From contig PBDW01000008.1 of NCBI GenBank assembly GCA_002717485.1, positions 1 to 64,000 of the forward strand: DNA of 64,000 nucleotides, in the 5' to 3' direction. The translations under genes and the position numbers were made by a program. Source of the stretch: Pelagibacteraceae bacterium (GTDB lineage: Bacteria; Pseudomonadota; Alphaproteobacteria; HIMB59; GCA-002718135). Below, one piece after another: positions 46,555-55,252 of this stretch. The notes beneath the pieces are model-generated. The model saw nothing but the letters and a program-made list of their open reading frames with translations, ran no database searches and was not told where the DNA came from. How positions within the stretch are numbered: position 1 is the stretch's first letter; each line of letters starts with the position of its first letter.

Positions 46555-47164
46555 TCTTTTTTATTATATCTAGATTAAAACTTAATATGATTCTTTCTTT
46601 ATCCGACATATTTGGTTGAACATAGTGGGTTAGGTAACTTGGAAACATCACTAAAAGCCCTTCTTTAGGTTCTATTGAAACGTTTCCCTGATTCCAATCT
46701 CCTACCTTAGTGTACTTGTGTTTTTTTACAACCGCCCCCGGCCGAGGATCGTCAAAAACTATATTTCCACAATCTTTTCCTATTTGAACGTAGTATGCAG
46801 AACTTATAAGACTGTTTGCGTGAATGTGTCCGGCGTTTGATGCAAATTTTTTGTTTATAATAGACCAGCAACTGCTTACCTTTATCTCAAAACCGCTAAG
46901 GTCCCATCTCATATCGTCAGAGACTTCTTTTATCATTGGCGAAATATTATAAAAAAAATTTTTTATGACTTCATTTTTTAAGTCAAGGTCTGGACTGTGC
47001 CACCCGAGTTGATTTGATTTGCTAAGCCCTTGTGGGTTTTCTTTTTTTATAACATTTATATATTCAAGAATATTCTTATTTATAGATTCAGCGTTATCGA
47101 CCTCGCCAATCCAAATTGGTGTTGAAAACTTGCTTAAGACATCTGTTTTTCTTGTTCCGCTCAT
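46544..47164 (-). CDS. Putative 2OG-Fe(II) oxygenase (TIGR02466 type), second copy
   Basis: A 206-residue beta-helix protein, paralogous to the gene at 17891-18502: both share FPTPVW/FSTPIW starts, GLSKSNQLGWHS, a NAGHIHANSLISSAYYVQ iron-ligand region, DDPRPGA, LFPSYL-type MFPSYLTHYV and ERIILSFNLD. It is inserted between coaE and dnaQ, which are usually neighbours in alphaproteobacteria, and is translationally coupled to both (1-base and 11-base overlaps). Substrate unknown. Confidence 0.8.
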   Translation of the reverse strand: MSGTRKTDVLSKFSTPIWIGEVDNAESINKNILEYINVIKKENPQGLSKSNQLGWHSPDLDLKNEVIKNFFYNISPMIKEVSDDMRWDLSGFEIKVSSCWSIINKKFASNAGHIHANSLISSAYYVQIGKDCGNIVFDDPRPGAVVKKHKYTKVGDWNQGNVSIEPKEGLLVMFPSYLTHYVQPNMSDKERIILSFNLDIIKKNDQ

Positions 47165-47772
47165 TATGGCTTGTGTTGCTTTAAAATCTTACCTATAATT
47201 TGTTTTAACTCTTTCTTGCTATACCATTTTCCCAGGTAAGTATGCACAACAAAATTTGATAATTTTCTCTTTTTCGCCTCAGGCATTTGTCTTTGTATGA
47301 TTTTATTTAATCTATCTTTGTTCATGTTGGGCCTTTTCATAACCCTTTTTGTTCTTATTTTTTTTGGGGCAAATGCTAGAATTGTATAGTCACAAATTTT
47401 ATTCAATTTTTTTTCAAATAAAAGAGGGGTGTCAAGAACAACCAGTTTTTTTTTCATATTTTTGTTTTTTTTAATAAATTTCATCCTAGCTGTGTTAAGT
47501 TTTTTGTATATTGTTAGCTCTAGAAGTTTAAGTTTTTTTGGGCTGCTAAACACTATTTGACCAAGAACCTTCTTGTTGATTTTATTTTTTTTTATACTCA
47601 AACCATTTTTATCAATTTTCTTAATTATTCTAATGAGGGATGGATCTTTTTTTATATAAATTTTTTTAACTTCAAGATCAGAATCAAAAACTGGAAAGTT
47701 CATTTTTTTTAAATGGTTTGATATGGTTGTTTTTCCCGAACCTATTCCCCCGGTTAGACCTATTATGATCAT
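47164..47772 (-). CDS. coaE: Dephospho-CoA kinase
   Basis: The last enzyme of CoA synthesis. I start it at the ATG 47772, which overlaps the aroE stop by 4 bases (ATGA) and gives the usual N-terminus MIIIGLTGGIGSGKTT with the P-loop; the track's start adds seven residues. VVLDTPLLFEKKLN is the second landmark, and RPNMNKDRLNKIIQRQMP the CoA-binding lid. Very lysine-rich. Confidence 0.95.
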   Translation of the reverse strand: MIIIGLTGGIGSGKTTISNHLKKMNFPVFDSDLEVKKIYIKKDPSLIRIIKKIDKNGLSIKKNKINKKVLGQIVFSSPKKLKLLELTIYKKLNTARMKFIKKNKNMKKKLVVLDTPLLFEKKLNKICDYTILAFAPKKIRTKRVMKRPNMNKDRLNKIIQRQMPEAKKRKLSNFVVHTYLGKWYSKKELKQIIGKILKQHKP

Positions 47773-48590
47773 TTGATTATTTTTTTTAGACACTTGTTTT
47801 TGATTAGTTTGTTAATTTTTGGACTAAAACCAAACCATTGTTTAAAGGAAGGAACCGCTTGTAAAAGCAACATGTCAACCCCATAAAGTGTTTTAAGTTT
47901 TAATTTTTCAGCTTTTTTTAAAAGTTTTGTTTGGTGGGGGATGTAGTTTATGTCAGATACTAAAACCGTCCTTTTTGTATTGTTCAGGTTTATTAGTTGT
48001 TCAATTTTTGAGTTTGCGGGCGTGGTGTTTACCAAAAGGTCTGTTTTTGGAATAAGACTGTTTATTTTTTTCAAGCTCATGCCTGTTATTTTTTTATCAT
48101 ACTCAGAAATCTTTTTTATTTTTTTTTCATTTCTCACTAAAACAATAATTTTTTTAAATCCAAATTTTTTTAATGCGTATATTACTGCTTTTGCCGAGCC
48201 GCCGAACCCTAAAATCAGTGCATAATTTTTTTTTATTTTGTTTTTTTTATTTTGTTTTTTGATCAGGTTTAAATAACCCAACCAATCTGTGTTTGTGCCG
48301 AATGTTTTGTTTTTTTTTATATAAACACAATTTATAGCTCCAATTTTTTTTGACGGCTTGTCTTGAAAATCAACATATTGACTCACATCTTCCTTAAAGG
48401 GTATTGTTATGTTCGCCCCAAAAAAATTTTTTTTATTTATTAGTTTTTTAAAATCCCTTCCAAATGTTTTTTTGTTCATTAATATTTTTTTATAACTATA
48501 CTCAAGCGAATGTGACTTTAACCACACATTAAATATTAAGGGGGAAAGGGAGTGTTTAACGGGGTTTCCTATTATATAAAGATTTTTCAT
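47769..48590 (-). CDS. aroE: Shikimate dehydrogenase
   Basis: A 273-residue NADP-dependent enzyme of aromatic amino acid synthesis. IGNPVKHSLSPLIFN is the shikimate-binding start, GANITIPFKED carries the catalytic Lys, and the Rossmann segment is LGFGGSAKAVIYAL. Its ATG shares one base with the maf stop. Confidence 0.95.
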   Translation of the reverse strand: MKNLYIIGNPVKHSLSPLIFNVWLKSHSLEYSYKKILMNKKTFGRDFKKLINKKNFFGANITIPFKEDVSQYVDFQDKPSKKIGAINCVYIKKNKTFGTNTDWLGYLNLIKKQNKKNKIKKNYALILGFGGSAKAVIYALKKFGFKKIIVLVRNEKKIKKISEYDKKITGMSLKKINSLIPKTDLLVNTTPANSKIEQLINLNNTKRTVLVSDINYIPHQTKLLKKAEKLKLKTLYGVDMLLLQAVPSFKQWFGFSPKINKLIKNKCLKKIIK

Positions 48591-49207
48591 TATAAAATAT
48601 CTGGCTCTGTTTTTTTAATAAATTTTATAAAATCTAAAACCGGAAAACCTAACACGTTGTAGAAGTCTCCAGAAATTTTTGAAATAATTAGTGGTCCCAT
48701 TTTTTCTGCCTGATAACATCCTACACTTTTTAATATCTGACTACCACTTTTACTTAAATAAGAATCAACATCTTCGTTTTTGAGGCTTCTTATCCAAACT
48801 TTTGTATTCTTGCCAAACGACCATATAATTTTGTTATTTTTGATAACACAAACACTTGAGTATATGTTGTGACCTTTTCCAGATAGTTTTTTTATTTTGT
48901 TTTTAGCCTCTTTAAGGTTTTTTGCTTTGTTAAAAATTTTATTATTAAGCTCTATCATCGTGTCACACGCAACAACAATATTTTTGGGGTGTTTTTTTGA
49001 AACATCTCTGCATTTAATTTCGGCTAACTTTTTAGTTATATTTTTATAACTCAAACCTTTTTTTTTAAACTTGTTTTTATACTCCCCTTCTTTTATTTTT
49101 GGAGCAACAACACGAAAGGGAATTTTTGTGTTTTTTAAAATTCTTTTTCTAGATTCGCTTTTTGATGCAAGAATGATTTTGTTGTTAGTAATTCTTTTTT
49201 TATTCAC
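48590..49207 (-). CDS. maf: Maf-family nucleoside triphosphate pyrophosphatase
   Basis: A 205-residue house-cleaning pyrophosphatase. IILASKSESRKRILKN is the Ser-Arg signature at the N-terminus, VVACDTMIE the acidic catalytic region, and YQAEKMG-ISKISGDFYNVLGFPV the C-terminal signature. The start is a GTG at 49207, overlapping a DnaA-box-like sequence. First gene of the leftward maf-aroE-coaE block. Confidence 0.93.
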   Translation of the reverse strand: MNKKRITNNKIILASKSESRKRILKNTKIPFRVVAPKIKEGEYKNKFKKKGLSYKNITKKLAEIKCRDVSKKHPKNIVVACDTMIELNNKIFNKAKNLKEAKNKIKKLSGKGHNIYSSVCVIKNNKIIWSFGKNTKVWIRSLKNEDVDSYLSKSGSQILKSVGCYQAEKMGPLIISKISGDFYNVLGFPVLDFIKFIKKTEPDIL

Positions 49208-49381
49208 GTTATTAGTTTTTTTTATATTTATTATGTTTTTTATATACGTTTATCTTAAATCAATACATTTTTTATTTCGTGTTAGTTGTTTTATAAACAA
49301 GCTGTTTTATTGTTAACAATTATATTTATTAATTATTTATAAACAAATTATTTTTAAAAAAATACCCACTTATCTTGGTGA

Positions 49382-49396
49382 TTAAGGTTTTATTAA
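49382..49396 (+). promoter_or_regulatory. CtrA-box-like motif TTAA-N7-TTAA
   Basis: TTAAGGTTTTATTAA fits the alphaproteobacterial CtrA half-site pair exactly. It overlaps an inverted repeat AAGGTT-N5-AACCTT. In DNA this AT-rich the match could be chance; its place in the oriC candidate gives it some weight. Confidence 0.35.
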
Positions 49397-49527
49397 CCTT
49401 GTTAACTGGATGTGATTATTTTTATTAATTATAAGAAAAATTCCTTAAAAAAAGGGGTTTTTTTTTAATTATACTTATACATAAAACAACTACTACAAAT
49501 ACTTTTATAAATTAATATAATATTATT

Positions 49528-49556
49528 TTGACAATTATAATAAATAATACTATTAG
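49528..49556 (+). promoter_or_regulatory. Candidate sigma70-type promoter of rho
   Basis: A perfect -35 element TTGACA is followed after 17 bases by TATTAG (4 of 6 for the -10). The rho ATG lies 36 bases further on. No clear ribosome site precedes that ATG. Confidence 0.5.
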
Positions 49557-49592
49557 TTTGTTTCCTTCAAATTTTAACAACCTCAATTAAAA

Positions 49593-50855
49593 ATGAACCT
49601 ACAAGACTTAAAATTAAAAAAACCAGAAGAACTATTGGCAGAAGCCGAAAAACTTGAAATCGAGGGTGCTTCATCTTTAAGAAAAAAAGATTTAATGTTT
49701 GCGGTTTTAAAAAAAATGGCAAAAGAAGGTTCTATTATTACAGGGCAAGGTGTTTTGGACAAAATGCAAGACGGTTTTGGTTTTTTAAGATCTCCCGAAT
49801 CAAACTATCTTCCAGGACCAGACGATATTTATGTTAGCCCAAGTCAAATTAAAAAATTTGGTTTAAGAACGGGCGACACCGTAAATGGTGAGATAAGAGC
49901 ACCAAAAGATAGTGAAAGATACTTTGCACTAATAAAACTTGATAAAATTAATCACAGTGAACCTGAAAGTATTAAAAATAGAATAAATTTCGAAGACTTA
50001 ACACCCCTTTATCCAGAAGAAAGATTTAAATTAGAACAAGAAAAACCGACAGCAGATTTAACAGAAAGGATAATAGATATTGTTTCCCCTTTAGGTAAGG
50101 GTCAAAGATCATTAATTGTGGCACAACCTCGAACAGGTAAAACAATTATTATGCAAAAAATTGCAAACGGAATAATAAAAAATCATCCCGAAACAAAACT
50201 TTTAGTTTTACTAATAGATGAGAGACCTGAAGAAGTTACAGATATGCAAAGAACCGTCAAGGGAGAGGTTATAAGCTCAACATTTGATGAACCGGCCTCT
50301 AGACACGTACAGGTTGCTGAGATGGTTATAGAAAAAGCAAAAAGACTTGTCGAATACAAACACGACGTAGTTATTTTATTAGATTCAATTACAAGACTGG
50401 GAAGAGCATATAACACCGTTGTACCTTCAAGCGGAAAGGTTTTAACCGGAGGTGTTGATGCAAACGCACTTCAGCGACCAAAAAGATTTTTTGGTGCTGC
50501 CAGAAATGTTGAAAACGGCGGGTCTTTAACAATAATTGCAACGGCACTGATTGACACAGGAAGCAGAATGGACGAAGTTATCTTTGAAGAGTTTAAAGGA
50601 ACCGGAAATAGTGAAATTAACCTCGACAGAAAACTAAGCGACAAAAGAACCTACCCAGCAATAGACATATCTAAATCTGGAACCAGAAAAGAAGAACTTC
50701 TTTTAGACAAAGACGAACTTGGAAAAATATTTATTTTAAGGAAAATTCTTGCGCCAATGGGAACAACAGAATCTATGGAGTTTTTGTTAGATAAAATGAA
50801 AGGCACAAAAAGCAACGGCGATTTTTTTTCAAGTATGGGAAAAAACAACAACTAA
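49593..50855 (+). CDS. rho: Transcription termination factor Rho
   Basis: A 420-residue hexameric RNA helicase ending transcripts. The N-terminal Rho domain ([19 protein letters not shown]), the cold-shock-like RNA-binding domain ([20 protein letters not shown]), Walker A QPRTGKT and [13 protein letters not shown] are all present. It faces the oriC candidate and starts the rightward block. Its end overlaps the convergent qor gene by 4 bases. Strong terminators are almost absent in the window, so Rho may carry much of the load. Confidence 0.97.
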   Translation: MNLQDLKLKKPEELLAEAEKLEIEGASSLRKKDLMFAVLKKMAKEGSIITGQGVLDKMQDGFGFLRSPESNYLPGPDDIYVSPSQIKKFGLRTGDTVNGEIRAPKDSERYFALIKLDKINHSEPESIKNRINFEDLTPLYPEERFKLEQEKPTADLTERIIDIVSPLGKGQRSLIVAQPRTGKTIIMQKIANGIIKNHPETKLLVLLIDERPEEVTDMQRTVKGEVISSTFDEPASRHVQVAEMVIEKAKRLVEYKHDVVILLDSITRLGRAYNTVVPSSGKVLTGGVDANALQRPKRFFGAARNVENGGSLTIIATALIDTGSRMDEVIFEEFKGTGNSEINLDRKLSDKRTYPAIDISKSGTRKEELLLDKDELGKIFILRKILAPMGTTESMEFLLDKMKGTKSNGDFFSSMGKNNN

Positions 50856-51832
50856 GGAATTAAAATTAAAGAACCGGTTGTTTTTCTAGACTGAAGATCT
50901 TTGTGTGCTGTGGCTGCATCTTTTAATTTATATCTTTTACCAACCCCGACACTAATCTTATTTTTTTTTATCATTTCAAAAACAGCACCAGAACTTAATT
51001 CCAACTCTTTTTTTGTTTTGTTGTAAACAAGAAGGCTTGGTCTTGTGTAATAAAGGTTTTTTGGCGCAAAACTTTTATGCAAACTTACATCAGGTATCAT
51101 ACCTGAAGACTGACCAAACGAAACAAACAAACCCCTAGAACCAAGGCAATCTATGGTTGTTTGGAATGTGTTTTTTCCCACCCCATCATAACCAACACTA
51201 ACGCCGGCACCACTTGTTTTATCCATAACAATTTTTGCCACATCTTCTTTGTTGTAGTTTACAACAACCTCACAACCAGAATTTCTAACCAAAGCAACCT
51301 TTTCATCACTACCGACCGTGCCTATCATTTTTGCACCAATAGCCGAAGCCCATTGGCACGCTAGAAGCCCAACACCGCCGGCAGCTGCGTGAAACAAAAA
51401 CAGTTCACCTTTTTTTATTTTATATGTTCTGTTAAAAAGATACTCAACAGTCATTCCTTTTAAAAGGATCGATGCGGCACTTTCATCATCAATAAAATCA
51501 GGAATTTTTATAGTTTTATCAGATGGAAAATCACGTTCTTCACAATAGGCGCCAATGGGCCCAGAAGCATAACCAACCCTGTCACCAGTCTTAAAATCAT
51601 CCACCCCAGATCCAACAGCAATAACCCTGCCAACAGCTTCCAAGCCTAAAAAACAAGGCAGTTCAACGGGGTATATGCCCGATCTATGATAGGTATCTAT
51701 ATAATTAACACCAATTGCAGTGTGTTTTATCCTAACCTCACCACTACCTGGCCCCCCATCCTTAAGGGGAACATTTTCCCAAACCATCGATTCAAAGCCT
51801 CCGGTTTTATTAACCCTAACACCCCCCGTCAC
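50852..51832 (-). CDS. qor: NADPH:quinone oxidoreductase (zinc-independent MDR family)
   Basis: A medium-chain dehydrogenase-like enzyme of about 326 residues. [19 protein letters not shown] and [12 protein letters not shown] in the catalytic domain and [15 protein letters not shown] in the NADPH-binding domain are quinone reductase signatures; no zinc-binding Cys/His set is seen. The track starts at GTG 51844, but GTG 51832 overlaps the upstream stop as GTGA and is preferred. The sense strand is G/T-rich, unlike most genes here. Confidence 0.88.
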   Translation of the reverse strand: MTGGVRVNKTGGFESMVWENVPLKDGGPGSGEVRIKHTAIGVNYIDTYHRSGIYPVELPCFLGLEAVGRVIAVGSGVDDFKTGDRVGYASGPIGAYCEERDFPSDKTIKIPDFIDDESAASILLKGMTVEYLFNRTYKIKKGELFLFHAAAGGVGLLACQWASAIGAKMIGTVGSDEKVALVRNSGCEVVVNYNKEDVAKIVMDKTSGAGVSVGYDGVGKNTFQTTIDCLGSRGLFVSFGQSSGMIPDVSLHKSFAPKNLYYTRPSLLVYNKTKKELELSSGAVFEMIKKNKISVGVGKRYKLKDAATAHKDLQSRKTTGSLILIP

Positions 51833-53901
51833 AACAACCCCCACTTTTTATAAAAAGTTTTTGAAAAACCAGTATTTTTTTTAAACCACTCTCGCATCTT
51901 AACAACATCGTTTATAGGAGAAGAGCAGACAAATCCAGTACAAACATAAACAGTCGTTTTATCATCAACAGCTTTTTTGTTAAAAACAGGATTGTTTTTT
52001 GGTAGTGCGTCCCCGTCTTTTAAAAAACTTACGGTGCAAAAACCACCAAGACTTAAAATTAAACTTTTAATAATTTTGGCAAAACCATCATCCTTTAACA
52101 AAACTACAAAATGGGGCGCGGACATTTTTAAATAAGCGCCCGCAATATAACTAGAATACGAAACAGGACCAGAGCAAACGCGGCCCCAAGAGTTGTTTAT
52201 TATTGTTTCGCTCAGATCTTTGTGAAGGGGTTTCCCAAAAACGTTATATGCCCTTATTAGATTTTCAACCATCAACCCCGACCCCGATTGTGTAGCATTG
52301 TCAACCACGCTTTTTGTTTTTAAAAAAAGGTCTCCAAAATTATTATTTGTAAAACAAAAATCTGACAACTTTTCGTCAAAAAAATCTCTTAAAACAACAT
52401 TCAAAAGCATCTCTGCGAGATCCAACTTTTTTTTATCGACGTCAACCTCATTAAAAATAAAACAAGCTTTAATAAGGTTGGCATAATCATCCAAAAGTCC
52501 CGGCCCTCCCAATTTGCCGCCGCAAGAGCTGTGAAAAAGCTGGTTGTTAACAAGGTGTTTTGTAGTAATAAAATTAAAAACCCTCTTACCTTCATCAAGG
52601 TATTTTTTTTCACCGAACGCACAACGCGCTCTCAACAAAGCGCAAACCAACATCGAATTCCAATCTGTTAGAATTTTATGATCTATAAAGGGAGGAGAAC
52701 GCCTCTTTCTTTTGGATAAAAGATTTTTTAAAAAAATATTTGTGTTTTCAGAAACTTCAAACGAAATGTCTTTTTCCAAAAATTTTCCAATTCTGTGGGG
52801 AATGTTTTTCCCCTCCCAGTTTCCATTTTTTGTAAACCCATATTCAGCTAAGCTTTTTTCAAAACCTGGCCCAACAGCGCTTAACGCCTCCTCATAATCC
52901 CAAACATAATACTTTCCCTCTTCTCCGCCACTATCGGCATCCACAGATGAAAAATAACCATGAAGGTTGTCCTCTTTGAACAACATCTCGGAATTAAGCC
53001 ATCCAAAAGTATCCTCAACTCTTTTTTTATAAATGCTCCGCGGCCTAACGGAATGCAAAACAGAAATTACCTCAACTAACAAGGCGTTGTCATATAGCAT
53101 TTTTTCAAAGTGAGGGACAAACCAAGATGAGTCTGTAGAATATCGTGCAAAGCCCCCGCCCACATGATCATAAATGCCGCCCGAACAAATAGAATCAATT
53201 GTGTTTTGAACATAGTTTAAGGAAACGTTGTTTTGATCAGATGGTGAAATGCTTGTTAACATTAGGGTTTTTAATAGCGGCGCCATTGGGAATTTTGGTG
53301 AGCCAGAAATTCCACCCCTTTCTTTATCCGTCATTTTTAATATTTTAGCTTTTAACAACTCTATTTCAGAGGGAGAGCTTTTTCCTGGTTGATTTTGAAA
53401 AAAAACCTTATCTAAAGCCCCCTTTATTAACATACCGTTATTTCTTAGATCTGAATTTTTAGTTTTATACAAATTTGAAATATGATTAAGAACCTCAACA
53501 AAGGCAGGCATCCCAAATTTTTGAATTTTTGGAAAATATGTGCCCCCCCAAAAAGGTCTTAAATCGTTATCTAGAAACATGGTTAGCGGCCACCCACCTT
53601 GCTGCCCCATTAAGGAAAGACTGGCTTGATATAAAGAATCAAGATCAGGCCTTTCCTCCCTGTCAACCTTAATATTAATAAAGTTTTTATTCATAACAGA
53701 TGCAGTATATTCATCTTCAAAACTTTCATGAGCCATTACGTGGCACCAGTGACAAGAAGAGTATCCGACTGATAAAAGAACGGGCAATTTAGAACCTTTA
53801 ACCAATTTAATGGTGTTGGAATTCCAAGACATCCAATTAACAGGATTGTTTTTGTGTTGAAGTAAGTATGGACTTATTTCGTTTATAAGATTATTGGACA
53901 T
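51829..53901 (-). CDS. DUF255 thioredoxin-domain protein (YyaL/SPATA20-like)
   Basis: The true start is the ATG at 53901 (690 residues); the track begins 51 codons earlier within the mnmE start. NEISPYLLQHKNNPVNW and SVGYSSCHWCHVMAHESFED (a thioredoxin-like Cys-x2-Cys) open the protein, followed by a long alpha/alpha-barrel region (PHFEKMLYDNALL, DADSGGEEGKYYVW). The family is widespread from bacteria to human SPATA20; its function is not established. It is divergent from mnmE by 28 bases and precedes qor with a 4-base overlap. Confidence 0.92.
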   Translation of the reverse strand: MSNNLINEISPYLLQHKNNPVNWMSWNSNTIKLVKGSKLPVLLSVGYSSCHWCHVMAHESFEDEYTASVMNKNFINIKVDREERPDLDSLYQASLSLMGQQGGWPLTMFLDNDLRPFWGGTYFPKIQKFGMPAFVEVLNHISNLYKTKNSDLRNNGMLIKGALDKVFFQNQPGKSSPSEIELLKAKILKMTDKERGGISGSPKFPMAPLLKTLMLTSISPSDQNNVSLNYVQNTIDSICSGGIYDHVGGGFARYSTDSSWFVPHFEKMLYDNALLVEVISVLHSVRPRSIYKKRVEDTFGWLNSEMLFKEDNLHGYFSSVDADSGGEEGKYYVWDYEEALSAVGPGFEKSLAEYGFTKNGNWEGKNIPHRIGKFLEKDISFEVSENTNIFLKNLLSKRKRRSPPFIDHKILTDWNSMLVCALLRARCAFGEKKYLDEGKRVFNFITTKHLVNNQLFHSSCGGKLGGPGLLDDYANLIKACFIFNEVDVDKKKLDLAEMLLNVVLRDFFDEKLSDFCFTNNNFGDLFLKTKSVVDNATQSGSGLMVENLIRAYNVFGKPLHKDLSETIINNSWGRVCSGPVSYSSYIAGAYLKMSAPHFVVLLKDDGFAKIIKSLILSLGGFCTVSFLKDGDALPKNNPVFNKKAVDDKTTVYVCTGFVCSSPINDVVKMREWFKKNTGFSKTFYKKWGLL

Positions 53902-53929
53902 AGAAAAAAATAAATTATAAATAAACGTT

Positions 53930-55237
53930 ATGAACAAAGAAACAATATACGCGCTTTCTACACCATATGGCAAGTCAGCAATTGCGGTATTTAGAGTATC
54001 TGGGCCAAACTGTATAGACATAATTAAAAAACACACAGACATAAAAAAGCTCAACCGCTCACAACAAACACATACAAATTTTTATATAGACAAAAAAAAT
54101 AAAAAAATATTAGACAAGGTTGTTGCGGTGTATTTAAGATCTCCAAAAAGCTATACGGGAGAGGATATGCTAGAAATAAGTACACACGGGAGCCGGGCGA
54201 TAATAAAGGGTTTTATAGAGGTTTTTACTAAAACAAAATTATGCAGATTGGCTGATGCCGGAGAGTTTACAAGAAGGGGTTTTGAAAATAATAAATTTGA
54301 TTTGCTGCAAACAGAGGCAATATCAGATCTTATAAACGCAGAAACAGAGGAGCAAAAAGAGCAAGCAGTAAAACAGCTAGATGGCGGGTTAAGTAAAAAA
54401 ATAAAATATTTTGAAGATCAAATAAAGAAAATATTAGCGAACACGGAAGCAATTATAGATTTTTCAGATGATGAGGTTCCAAAAAACATAGAAAAAAAAA
54501 TAAAAGAACAAACCAAGAACATAATAAAAGATATAAATAATTTTATTAAAGATGACAAATACGGAGAAAGAATACGAAGCGGATTTTATGTCACGTTAAT
54601 TGGTAAAACAAATATTGGTAAATCTTCTTTAATAAACTATTTAGCAAAAAGGGATGTTTCAATTGTAACAAAAACGCCCGGAACAACAAGGGACTTAATT
54701 GAGATCGGCTTTGATTTATGGGGTCTTCCAGTATTTTTTATAGACACTGCAGGAATAAGAAAATCAAAAAACAATATCGAAAATATCGGGATTAAAAGAG
54801 CTATTGAAATGGGAAAAAAATCAGCAGTAAATATAGTTTTTATTGAAAAACTATCGGAGGTAGAAAAATATAACAATATGTTTGACAATAATATTTTTGT
54901 CCAGTCAAAATCAGATATTAATAAAAAATTGATTAAATCGAGAAAAATTATAAAAATTTCATCAAAATCAGGATATGGAATCCAAAATATGCTAAAAAAA
55001 ATACATATAAGAATATCAAGAAAAACTCCTAAAAACTCACTTGTTTCACGTGAAAGACACAGAAACATCCTTAAGGAGTGTTTAAAAACCTTAGATAAAT
55101 CAAGAAAAATATCAAATATTGACCTGGTTTCAGAAGAAATCCGAAAATCATTAAATATTATTTCAAAAATTACTGGAAAAACAGACATTAATGAAATATT
55201 AGACATTATATTTAAAGAATTTTGTATAGGAAAGTAG
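53930..55237 (+). CDS. mnmE: tRNA-modifying GTPase MnmE
   Basis: A 435-residue GTPase that with MnmG makes cmnm5U at tRNA wobble positions. The N-terminal tetrahydrofolate domain begins [21 protein letters not shown]; the G domain has [18 protein letters not shown] and a later QSKSD where NKxD is usual; the C-terminal FCIGK tail carries the essential Cys432. A parS-like site lies within its 3' end, and the stop is followed at once by a second one. Confidence 0.96.
   Translation: MNKETIYALSTPYGKSAIAVFRVSGPNCIDIIKKHTDIKKLNRSQQTHTNFYIDKKNKKILDKVVAVYLRSPKSYTGEDMLEISTHGSRAIIKGFIEVFTKTKLCRLADAGEFTRRGFENNKFDLLQTEAISDLINAETEEQKEQAVKQLDGGLSKKIKYFEDQIKKILANTEAIIDFSDDEVPKNIEKKIKEQTKNIIKDINNFIKDDKYGERIRSGFYVTLIGKTNIGKSSLINYLAKRDVSIVTKTPGTTRDLIEIGFDLWGLPVFFIDTAGIRKSKNNIENIGIKRAIEMGKKSAVNIVFIEKLSEVEKYNNMFDNNIFVQSKSDINKKLIKSRKIIKISSKSGYGIQNMLKKIHIRISRKTPKNSLVSRERHRNILKECLKTLDKSRKISNIDLVSEEIRKSLNIISKITGKTDINEILDIIFKEFCIGK
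55042..55057. other. parS-like centromere site 1 (inside mnmE)
   Basis: TGTTTCACGTGAAAGA differs from the consensus TGTTTCACGTGAAACA at one position of sixteen. ParB, encoded 3.5 kb downstream, should nucleate here. The site lies in codons of the mnmE C-terminal region. Confidence 0.85.
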
Positions 55238-55252
55238 ATTTCACGTGAAACA
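55237..55252. other. parS-like centromere site 2 (overlapping the mnmG start codon)
   Basis: GATTTCACGTGAAACA matches the last fourteen bases of the parS consensus, with two mismatches at the first two. The GTG at its centre is the start codon of mnmG, the only possible start in that region. It is 195 bases from parS site 1. Confidence 0.85.

Larger units (their letters stand above)
49208..49592. other. Candidate chromosomal replication origin (oriC), the only long gene-free gap
   Basis: A 385-base AT-rich gap between divergent maf and rho. In Caulobacter and relatives the origin lies between maf-aroE-coaE-dnaQ on one side and hemE-rho-mnmE-mnmG-rsmG-parAB on the other; here both flanks are present but hemE and the RP001/DUF299 gene are missing. 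Sequences one mismatch from the DnaA box TTATNCACA are TTATTCACG (49200), TTATAAACA (49291 and 49337) and TTATACATA (49475). A CtrA-type TTAA-N7-TTAA is at 49382, and a 12-base palindrome ATTGTTAACAAT at 49309. No perfect DnaA box was found. No coding region is visible. Confidence 0.65.

Noticed and set aside
49441-49470. Intrinsic terminator at the CCTT-A7-GGGG-T10 run in the oriC candidate
   Set aside because: The only stem is four base pairs (CCTT/AAGG) and no gene on that strand ends upstream.
53902-54054. 51-codon N-terminal extension of the DUF255 gene
   Set aside because: It runs into the divergent mnmE coding region; the protein begins normally at MSNNLINEISPYLLQH.
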